DNA of 64,000 nt from an uncultured Eggerthellaceae bacterium. GTDB taxonomy: Bacteria > Actinomycetota > Coriobacteriia > Coriobacteriales > Eggerthellaceae. Position numbers and translations under genes: made by a program. The stretch is from the NCBI GenBank assembly GCA_946618265.1, contig CAMOLA010000003.1:19694-83693 (forward strand), given 5' to 3'. Of this stretch, positions 1 to 8,700 are shown in pieces. The notes beneath the pieces were generated by a model. That model was not told the origin of the DNA. It searched no databases and was given only the letters and a program-made list of their open reading frames with translations. The number at the start of each line of letters is the position of its first letter. The first letter of the stretch is position 1.

Positions 1-372
1 TTCGAGAAGCTCATCACGGTCAGCGGCGTCGGCCCCAAGGTCGCGCTCGCGGCCTTGTCGTCGTATGCGCCCGACCAGCTGGCCAACCTCATAGCCGCCC
101 AAGACGTCGCGGCAGTGCAGCGCATCCCCGGCATCGGCAAGAAGACGGCCTCGCGCATCATCCTCGAGCTCAAGGGCTCGCTCGACCAGGGCATCGGCGG
201 CCTGTTCGCCGAAGAGGAGCAAGCGGCCAGCAAGGCGATGGACGGCGCGAAGGAGGCCCTGCTCTCCATGGGCTTCACCACGGCCGAAATCGAGCTTTCG
301 CTCAAGGGCGCGCCCGCCGATGCGGCCGAAGGCGCGCTGCTACAATATGCGCTGAAGAAACTCGGCAGCTAG
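1..372 (+). CDS. ruvA: Holliday junction DNA helicase subunit RuvA (3' part, cut by window edge)
   Basis: This is the C-terminal 123 residues of RuvA, open from base 1 in frame 1 to TAG at 370-372. RuvA binds four-way Holliday junctions as a tetramer and loads the RuvB motor during recombinational repair. Two helix-hairpin-helix motifs are visible: VSGVGPKVALAAL near base 22 and IPGIGKKTASRIILELKG near base 124. They are followed by an acidic linker (EEEQAASK) and the C-terminal three-helix domain that contacts RuvB (LLSMGFTTAEIELSL). The N-terminal OB domain lies outside the window. ruvB follows in the same orientation after 253 bp, the usual ruvAB order, although the gap is widened by repeats. 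Confidence 0.95.
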   Translation, partial: FEKLITVSGVGPKVALAALSSYAPDQLANLIAAQDVAAVQRIPGIGKKTASRIILELKGSLDQGIGGLFAEEEQAASKAMDGAKEALLSMGFTTAEIELSLKGAPADAAEGALLQYALKKLGS

Positions 373-375
373 AAC

Positions 376-414
376 GCAACAACCAAAAAGGGACAGTCCC
401 TTTTTGGTTGTTGC
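376..414. repeat. Perfect 19-bp palindrome, GGGACAGTCCC core family
   Basis: Two 19-base arms (376-394 and 396-414) are exactly complementary around a single central A. The core reads GGGACAGTCCC and the outer arm is GCAACAACCAAAAA. It starts 4 bases after the ruvA stop and could act as a terminator, but no T-run follows. The same core with different arms recurs at 1729, 1801, 29808, 54907 and, as a variant, 61446, so it is better read as one member of a dispersed palindrome family. Confidence 0.85.
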
Positions 415-566
415 GAGAGGGGGTTGTCCAAATAGGCTCGATTCGTCATCCTGAGCTGAGGGCGAAAGATTCCCGCGAAGCGGAGAACTGGGAAAACCGC
501 AACACGCAAGAGTTTTCGCTGAAGCTCGGAATGACAAACCGGGTCTTTAGGCAGCCTCGGGGGAGT
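415..566. repeat. Degenerate MITE-like hairpin element
   Basis: This intergenic element has inverted ends (left GGGGGTTGTCCAAA, right TTTAGGCAGCCTC) around a decayed hairpin, GTCATCCTGAGCTGAGGGCG ... GCTCGGAATGAC. The same architecture is far better preserved at 50806-50953. It fills most of the ruvA-ruvB gap and shows no coding signal. Mobility is inferred from repetition only. Confidence 0.6.
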
Positions 567-625
567 TTCCCCGGTTTCGCGCGGATGCGCACGGTGCGTG
601 TCGCAAGGATGAAGAAAGGGGCCCG

Positions 626-1717
626 ATGGCTTCTGGTGTGGAAATAGAAGGCTTGGTGTTCGATGCGGGCTTCCAGCCGCATGGCTCGCGGACGGGCGCA
701 GATGCTCCCGACGCGTCCCAGCGCGCCCTTTCCGCCGACCTGCAGGAAGAGGACCTGGCCATCGACCGTAGCCTGCGGCCAAAGTTCCTCAAGGACTATC
801 TCGGCCAGGAAAAGGTGAAGGAATCGCTCGCCATCATGATCCAGGCAGCCCAAGCGCGCGGCGAGGCGGCCGACCACATCCTGTTCTCGGGACCTCCGGG
901 TCTCGGCAAGACAACGCTTGCCACGGTCGTGGCCAACGAGATGGGCGCCAACATCAAGACGACCAGCGGCCCGGCCATCGAGCGCACGGGCGACCTTGCC
1001 GCCATCCTCACCAACCTCGAGGAAGGCGACGTGCTGTTCATCGACGAGATCCACCGCATGAACCGCATGGTCGAGGAAGTGCTCTATCCCGCGCTCGAGG
1101 ATTTCGCGCTCGACATCGTGGTGGGCAAGGGCCCGGCAGCACGCTCTATCCGGCTCGACCTTCCGCATTTCACGCTCATCGGCGCCACCACGCGAACCGG
1201 TTTGCTCACCGGCCCTTTGCGCGATCGTTTCGGCATCGCGTTCAGATTGCAGTACTACTCGCCCGAAGAGCTCGCTTCCATCGTGTTGCGTTCGGCGGCC
1301 ATTCTGGGTGTCGATATTGTCGAAGATGGCGCGCTGGAGATTGCGCGCCGCAGCAGGGGCACCCCGCGTCTCGCGAACCGCCTGCTCAAGCGCGTGCGTG
1401 ATTGGGCGCAGGTGCGCGGTGACGGCGTTATAACCGAGGATGTGGCGGCTCAAGCCCTCAGCTTCTTCGAAGTCGATTCGCTCGGGCTCGATGCCATGGA
1501 CAATCGAATATTGGAGATGCTCGCCGTCCAATTCGCGGGCCGTCCCGTAGGCTTGACGACGCTCGCCAGCGCGCTTTCGGAAGAGCCCGACACGCTTGAG
1601 GACGTTTACGAGCCGTTCCTCATGCAACAGGGCCTGGTCATTCGCACGCCGAAAGGCCGTCAAGTCACCGCCCGCGCCTACGAGCATCTCGGCCTCGTCC
1701 CGCCTGAGAACCTCTAA
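626..1717 (+). CDS. ruvB: Holliday junction branch-migration ATPase RuvB
   Basis: This 363-aa AAA+ motor drives branch migration of Holliday junctions with RuvA and hands the junction to RuvC for cleavage. The Walker A motif is GPPGLGKTT (about residues 91-99), Walker B is LFIDEIH, sensor 1 is GATTR, the arginine-finger region is [10 protein letters not shown], and the C-terminal winged helix runs to the end ([23 protein letters not shown]). The ~48-residue N-terminal extension before the conserved [14 protein letters not shown] is longer than in the enteric protein. The ATG at 626 has a GAAAGGGG ribosome site 5 bases upstream, which supports this start. Pairing with ruvA confirms the assignment. 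Confidence 0.98.
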   Translation: MASGVEIEGLVFDAGFQPHGSRTGADAPDASQRALSADLQEEDLAIDRSLRPKFLKDYLGQEKVKESLAIMIQAAQARGEAADHILFSGPPGLGKTTLATVVANEMGANIKTTSGPAIERTGDLAAILTNLEEGDVLFIDEIHRMNRMVEEVLYPALEDFALDIVVGKGPAARSIRLDLPHFTLIGATTRTGLLTGPLRDRFGIAFRLQYYSPEELASIVLRSAAILGVDIVEDGALEIARRSRGTPRLANRLLKRVRDWAQVRGDGVITEDVAAQALSFFEVDSLGLDAMDNRILEMLAVQFAGRPVGLTTLASALSEEPDTLEDVYEPFLMQQGLVIRTPKGRQVTARAYEHLGLVPPENL

Positions 1718-1728
1718 AGTACAACTGG

Positions 1729-1757
1729 ATGAGTCGCAGGACTGTCCTGCGACTCAT
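1729..1757. repeat. Perfect 14-bp palindrome, GGACTGTCC core
   Basis: The arms ATGAGTCGCAGGAC and GTCCTGCGACTCAT are exact complements around one T. It lies 12 bases after the ruvB stop. It shares the GGACNGTCC core with the 376-414 copy but has wholly different outer arms, and its ATGAGTCGC arm recurs at 1801-1829 and 51429-51458. Confidence 0.85.
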
Positions 1758-1800
1758 TGTGCGGATGGTGTTATGAGATCCTCACAATGCTTTCAGCACA

Positions 1801-1829
1801 ATGAGTCACTGGACAGTCCTGCGACTCAT
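1801..1829. repeat. Second ATGAGTC palindrome with GGACAGTCC core
   Basis: A 29-base imperfect palindrome sits about 70 bp after the first copy. The arms ATGAGTCACTGGAC and GTCCTGCGACTCAT differ at two positions. A half-copy of the GGGGACAG...CCCCAAATG type follows directly at 1830-1848. Confidence 0.75.
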
Positions 1830-1905
1830 CGGGGACAGCCCCCAAATGCACACCAGGGCACGTTGCTGGTATCATTACGTGCGTAACCGATAGGAGGGGG
1901 AAGGC

Positions 1906-2328
1906 ATGTTCGAACAAGATTATCTTGTGCGGCTGCTGCTGCAGTTCTTCAAGGGCATCACGCGCTCACTCGAGCTGCGCCTCGAACACGACGACCCCGA
2001 AGCGGCGGCCGATACGCTCGAGACCGCCATCGGCGAGGCGACCGAGATGGACGGCGCCGTGCTGCTCTCGCTGACGCCCGATTCGATTGCCCAGATTATG
2101 CAAGCAACGGCTGTCGACCCGAATGTCACGCAGTTTGTCGCTCGCAGCATGCTGCTCGAGTCGGTATACCTGGCTGACGCCGGCGATGTGGCGCTTTCCG
2201 AGCTGCGCGCATCCCAAGCGCGCGCCATAGCAGCGGCATACGGCTTCGACCTGCCGTCTGATCCCGCCGATTTCGATACCATCACCGAGGGCCTCGAGGA
2301 AGCAGCCCTTTCCGGGTCTTTCGAGTGA
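1906..2328 (+). CDS. Small acidic alpha-helical protein, possibly DUF6483-like
   Basis: This 140-aa protein has no signal peptide or membrane segment. It starts MFEQDYLVRLLLQFF and continues as helical, Ala/Glu/Asp-rich sequence with an acidic C-terminus. Length and N-terminal pattern recall the DUF6483-type proteins of Firmicutes and Actinobacteria, but I am not certain of the family and assign no function. The start is strong: TAGGAGGGGG ends 6 bases before the ATG at 1906. It is preceded by the palindrome cluster and followed by a gene-free AT-rich stretch, so it is probably transcribed alone. Confidence 0.8.
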   Translation: MFEQDYLVRLLLQFFKGITRSLELRLEHDDPEAAADTLETAIGEATEMDGAVLLSLTPDSIAQIMQATAVDPNVTQFVARSMLLESVYLADAGDVALSELRASQARAIAAAYGFDLPSDPADFDTITEGLEEAALSGSFE

Positions 2329-2713
2329 GGCAACAAGGTGCAGGACGCAGGAGCGGAAGCGAATTGCCTCCGTCGTCTTCTGTTTGCGAGCATGCCGCGA
2401 TTTCATTACCGAAAGCCTCGAGGGGCTGTCTTTTCTGATGCCCGTGAGGCTCAAAGTAGCCTTCTGAAATGACTTGCTGCGCATCATGATTATGCTCACA
2501 AATGAATATAAAGCGAAGTCCTATCCACCGCTTTCGAGCATATCGTTTCTTGTTCGTGGAACAGTTAGAGCCCATCAATAGTTTTTCCAGGTAAATCGAA
2601 AAAAATGCGGGATAGTTACGCTTTCAGTTCAGTATAAAACTATATAATAGATGGTTAACAATATTGACTGATGACATGTCCCGCCGTGAAGGTCAGACAG
2701 AGGTTTGCAGATA
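2329..2713. other. Gene-free region before first giant surface gene
   Basis: No open frame here has a ribosome site and plausible composition. Base composition shifts from GC-rich to AT-rich towards 2713. A hairpin-like segment lies at about 2415-2450 (GCCTCGAGGGGC ... GCCCGTGAGGC). The region probably carries the promoter and 5' leader of the surface-protein gene. No riboswitch core was recognised. Confidence 0.5.
2643..2648 (+). promoter_or_regulatory. Possible -10 box of the first surface-protein gene
   Basis: A perfect TATAAT lies about 65 bases before the likely GTG start. No convincing -35 box is present at 16-18 bp spacing, so the site is tentative. Confidence 0.35.
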
Positions 2714-5700
2714 GTGAACAAGCGGGGAGAACATACGGCTGCCACGCAGAAAAGGAGTGCGCGGGTTGCGCGCGCCCATCAGCTGCGTGTGCGCAATCGG
2801 CGGCTGCTGGCCGTTTTCGGGTGCATCGCCGTGCTCGCCACCGCTTTTGCGCTGATGCTGCCTGCACTCAGCATGACGCGTGGCGCACTCGTGTGCGATC
2901 TGGAGGAGCACACGCACACGAAGGCCTGTTACGAGCAGGTGCTCACGTGCGGTCAAGAAGAGGGCGAAGGCGCCGATTCCGAGACGGGTGAGGGCGGTCA
3001 CGTCCACACAAAGGAATGCTACGAGAAGCAGCTTGCGTGCGGTAAAGAAGAACACACGCATACCGATGTATGTTATGAGCAGGTGCAGCCAGAAGAAAGC
3101 GCCGATCAGGGCGAAGACGATTCAGCAAGCGACGGAACCGATCCGAGCGCAGATGATTCGGGCGGCGAATCTGATTCGCAGGCTGCTGCAGAAGATGGTT
3201 CCGAGCTTGATGGCGCTGACGACCTTTCCAGCGAAGGCAGCGCGACCGATGAGCCCGCAAACTCGGAATCCTCCAGCTCCGTGGGTGCTCTCGAGCCCGG
3301 CGAGTCTGCCGACATGCCCGCTCAGTCCTTCAAGGCTGACCTGAAGGACGCAAAGGGCAAGGTCACCCTCACCGTCGAAGTCGAAGCCCCGCAAGGCGCG
3401 TTCCCCGCGGGCACGTTCATGAAGATCGATGGCGTGGCGGCGAGCGAGATCGAGGGCGCGGTCGAAAAGGCCGTTGCCGAAAAGACCGACGGCAAGATTA
3501 CCAAGATTCAAGCCGTCGACATCACGTTCCGCGAAGGCGACGCCCACGGCAAGGAAATCGAGCCCGCGCGAGACATCACGGTGAAACTGACGAGCAAGCT
3601 CATCGCCGAGACGGAAAAGCCGCTCGTGGTGCATGTCGACGACAAGGGCAAAGCCGACGTCGTGGACACCCTCACCAAGAAGCAGTTGAAGAAGCGCGAC
3701 CTCAAGGCCGAAGACGACCAGCTGCTGTTCGATGCCGACAAGTTCTCGACGTACGGCATCGTGATCACCACGCTCGAACAGACGCTCACGGCAAGCGATG
3801 GCAACAACTACACCGTCACCGTGACCGCCCCTGCCGAAGCCGGCGTGCCCGCGGACGCCGATTTGGCAGTGCGCGAAATCGAAGGTGACGGGGACGAATA
3901 CGAGGGCGAATTCGAGGATCTGGCGCAACGGGCCGAAGCTGCGCTCGATGTAGAGGAGGGCACATCCAACGTTCGCTTGTTCGACATCAAAATCCTCAAT
4001 AGCGAAGGCCAGAAGGTCGAAATCGCCGCGCCTGTCGACGTGAAGATCGAGCTTGCGGATTGGGGAGATGGTGCTTCCTCAGGCACGCAGGTCGTTCATT
4101 TCGCAGATGAAAGCGATGCAGGCGATGTGATTGCGGGTGTCGAGACGGACGCCAAAAGACAAGGACTCACCCTCTCGTTCGCAGCGTCCGGGTTTTCAGT
4201 GTATGCAATCGTGGATGCACCGGAGCCAGTTGCTAATGTATCGACTGGATGGTATGAGGCAAGTTCACTTGATCAGATTGAAGAGCTTGGCGAAGGCGGC
4301 TTCTATGTTAGCTGGAACAAGTATTATCTCACGGGCGGTCTAGTTCATAATGTGTCAGGAAACAGTGATAGAGATGGCTTGGAAGCGACATCGGCTACAC
4401 ATAATTCCGTTCCGGAAGACCTAGCTGCGAAGTTCTATTTCATCAGGCAAGAAGGAACAGATACATTTAGAATCTATACTAAGGGAGAAGGCGATACCAA
4501 AAACTATGTAAAGATGACCAGCGTCAGCGGAAACGACACCCGTGCTGGTTTAACGTTTGTTACCGACGAATCGGAAGCAACTGCTTTCACTATAGAAAAA
4601 GACGGTAATAACAATAGGTTTTATGTATCTGCAAAACTGCCAAATAACAAACCGTACTGGTGGAACAGAAATACAAACCAGCTCGGTGGTGTAGGCGCGT
4701 TCGCAGCTTATAATACTAAAGCTAATAATAATACCGCAATAGTTACACTCAGCTATTACGTCACCGCAGAGCGAGACCCGTACGAACTAGACGGCAAGAC
4801 TTTCGGCATCGCCTATAACGACAATTCCGCCACGGCAGCGGCGATGATGGCAGAGGAGGCGGGCAATCAAAACCGTTTGGCAGGGCTTGATATGCTCATT
4901 CGCCCTGACGTGCTCAGTAACAGCGGTAACCTTCTGGTTGCCGAGAACAGCGATATCCAGGAGTGGACGTTCGAATCCACTGGCGAAGACAAGTACTACA
5001 TCAAGACAACAGTAGATGGAGTGGAAAAATATCTGTGTATCAACGGCGGCAACGTAAGGCTGGTCGATAGTCAGGCCGAAGCTTCACAGATTCAGGCCAC
5101 GCCTGGAACAGGCACCAACAGTGGTAAATGGCATTTCACGGTCGGCAGCCATTCGCTGAACTATGCTGGAAGTAACGCAAAGAACTTTAATGCGGACAAT
5201 AAGAATCCTGCAACATCCTGGCTGAACCTGGTCGAAAAATCCACCCTGACCGAAGATGACTTCGTTGAGTATACAGCTCGCAAAATCAGCGCCAGTGACG
5301 AAATCCTCAGCGCGACGGAAAAGGATGACAACGGTGACATCCAGGTAGACGAACAGGGAAAACCCGTTTACAAATCAGAAAAGACCAAAGTTGTCATCTA
5401 CACTCGCGTGTGGAACGAAACGACCAAGAAGTACGAGTTTTATGCAGTAGATCACGATGGCTCACTTGTACGCGTCTATGACAGTGGCGACCAGATCAAC
5501 TGGACCGGCAATCAAGTCAATTCAACTCTCTGGGAGTTCACGGAATACACCAACGAAGACGGCACTCCGACCTACTTCTATGAATTGGAGAACACCGCTT
5601 ACACCGAAACATATCTGGCTCCTCAGTCAGAAAGCATCATATCTGGCCAGCCTGTTGGCATTAATCTGAACGGGCGCAAGGAAGGCTTTGACTACACCTC

Positions 5701-8700
5701 CATCGTTGCGTGGGATGATGATGCATATGCATACTCGGGCCTCAAAGTAATGCCAGATGAGAGCGGTACCCTCAGAGTAGTTACCTGTCCACTCGATGAA
5801 GCTGATGACTTCCTTTTTGCGGTGATAACACCTCCTGTCGAGGAAGCAGATCCTACCACGACTGTAGCGACAGTGGACAACGATGAGTTCGGCATCAGCA
5901 TCAAGATGACCGATTTCAATAATCCGATCGTGGGAGAGCGCGATTCTAAACAAACAGAGTATTTGGGTAAGCGGCCGTGGGATGCGCATCACGCATTTGA
6001 AGCGGAAACGGGACTGGTCTCTACCAATCTGACAAACGGGTATCCGACAGTCACAGCAAATACCGGAATGAATGGCCACAGCCTGTCAGAGCTCTTCGAT
6101 TGTAATGACGAAAAGAATATTCGGACATCTGCTAATCACCTGTTCATTCAAAGTGTCTACAACGAAAGCGGGTACTTCGAATATGACAGTACGCAGAACT
6201 TCGCACATTTGAATGAAAACGGGAACTTTACTGTCTACAATCAGCTTGCTGCGATTGGAGCTTCTACAGGACAGACCAGGACTCATGGCCAGTTCATGCC
6301 CTATAACGATATCAGCCCCGAGACCGGTTACGCTCATGATGGCCAGGGTAATGTGATCACAAACAAAACTGATGTTAAAGGGAACGAGCTTCCGGACACC
6401 GATCCGCGTAAGGGCGAGCCATTGTACTCGATTCCGCAGAATAAAGCTGACTACTACTATGGCATGGAGCTTTCCGCCGTATTTACTCAGACGCCTGATG
6501 GCGTGGACAACTGGGGACACGATATTATCTTCGAATTTACCGGCGACGATGACTTCTGGTTCTACGTTGACGGCGAGCTGGTGCTTGATTTGGGAGGCGT
6601 TCACAGCGCTGTGGGCGGTTCAGTGAACTTCAGAACGGGCGAAGTGAACTGCAATGGCGTCCAAACAACGCTCTACGACATTTTCAAAAGCAATTACCAG
6701 GTACGTGGATTGAATGTTGCTGACGTTGACAATCTCTTCGTAACAAAGACGGTGAACGACCGGACTGTCCACGTCTTTAATGATTACACCACCCACGAGA
6801 TGAAGATGTTCTACATGGAGCGGGGTGCAGGTGCATCCAACCTGAAGATGCGTTTCAACCTGGCTTCGGTAAAGCCCGGTACCGTTGAGCTGTCCAAACA
6901 GCTCAACGGTGTTGATAACGCAAAGAACAAGCTAATCCAGTATCCCTATCAAATCTGGTATCAGACAGCTGAATACGAGCAGAATGCTGATGGCACATAC
7001 GTGCTGGACGGAAATGGCAATCGTGTAATAAGCAGATATAATACTCCCATCCTCCTGTCACAGCCGGCTTCGAATACCAATCTGACCGGACAGGTGTATG
7101 CCGTATACAAGGGAACAAAAACGCTGATCCCATTTAAAGATTCTATGGCGATAGGGGGAACGACATATAACAATGTCTTCCTGCTTAAAGCTGGCGAGAC
7201 GGCGGTAATCAACTTTCCCGAAAATACATATCGGTACAAAATCGTTGAATGCGGTGTAGATACTGCGGTATATGAGCATGTCTACATAAACGGCGATCAG
7301 AGCGGAAATGAGATCTTCGGAAAGCCGCACAATAATACCGATGGGTGGGACCCTGCCGGCGGACCGGAGACGCCGCCTACCAGTACTACAACATATACAG
7401 GGTCTACCCGATCGGATTTTGGCATCACTTATGATTCAACGGAGGAACGCCCAAGAGTAGAGTACACGAACGAGGTTCCACCGGAGGTTATGCGTACGGC
7501 ATCTTTCAAGAAGGTGCTTTACAATTCAGCCGGAGAGCGGCTTTCTGACGAGGCCGCCGCACAGGTCAAAGCTGCATTTACTTTCAGGCTGTCCCTTGGC
7601 AATGAATTTGCCAATCAGGAGAATCTTCTCCCAGCAGATATGTACACGTACTACATCAAGGGGCCAGATAATACCTATTGCAAGTGGGATAAGGCAAACA
7701 AAAAATTTGTATCGCTCGGCGATGATGTTGATACATTTGAAGAATTTAAAGACCTGAGTGAAGCCGACCGCAAAGCAGGAACATTTACCACTTCGATGTA
7801 CGGTACGATTTCCAAAATTCCAGCTGGCTATACGGTCGAGGTACGTGACCTGATCGTCGGCACCAAGTACAAGATAGAAGAGCGCGATGCTGAGCTTCCG
7901 AAAGGCTATACGCGCCGGGACAGCGATGGTTACGTCCGTACAGATTTAACCGGCGGAAATGTTGTCTATTACACTGAAAATGGCACCTACGGGCGTCATC
8001 CAGAAGCAGGCAACACTACCACAGCGGAACCCATCAGTGACACGATAGCAGACAAGACCGAATCCCCGAACATCGAGATCCGGAACCAGGAGGGCTGGGG
8101 GCTGACGGCCAAAAAGGAATGGACGGACAAGGACTTTATAATTCACGATCCGGTTTATCTGGCAGTCTATCTGAAAGATGGAAATGACAATCCCGGCGCG
8201 CTCGTAGATGAATCCGTCCGCAGGCTGAACACCAACGAAACCGAGGTCTATTGGTTCTTCCCGGACCTGAAGATAGGCGACCAGACCTATACTTTCGATA
8301 AATTCATCGTTTGCGAGGTGGCACTGACCGGCACGCTTTCCGTGAATGAAAGCACTGGCGTCGTGACGGGCTATAACAGCATCACGCCCATAGCCGAGGG
8401 CGGCAGCATCAGCGTCAGCGGCAAGACATACAGCGGCGCCGAACGAACGGAGAATTATACCGTTAACTACAAGTCCGGCGAATCCACTGGCCATAACGAA
8501 AACATCCGCACAGATATCGTAACGAATTCGAGACCAGGTATTCAGATTTACAAGACAGATTGGAACGGCGATCATTACCTGCCCGGCGCGGAATTCACGC
8601 TCAAAGATTCCGGCGGGAACGATGTAGGACATGCTTCCTATACATCCGACAGCAAAGGCTTGGTGACTACAGCCTATCTGAACGAGGGAACATTCACTCT

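Noticed and set aside
376..414. Simple terminator of ruvA
   Set aside because: There is no T-run, and the same core occurs with other arms at sites not tied to gene ends, so it is called a dispersed repeat. A terminator role is not excluded.
2282..2578. 98-residue minus-strand frame before surface gene 1
   Set aside because: It has no ribosome site, a basic random-like composition, and overlaps the end of the upstream gene.
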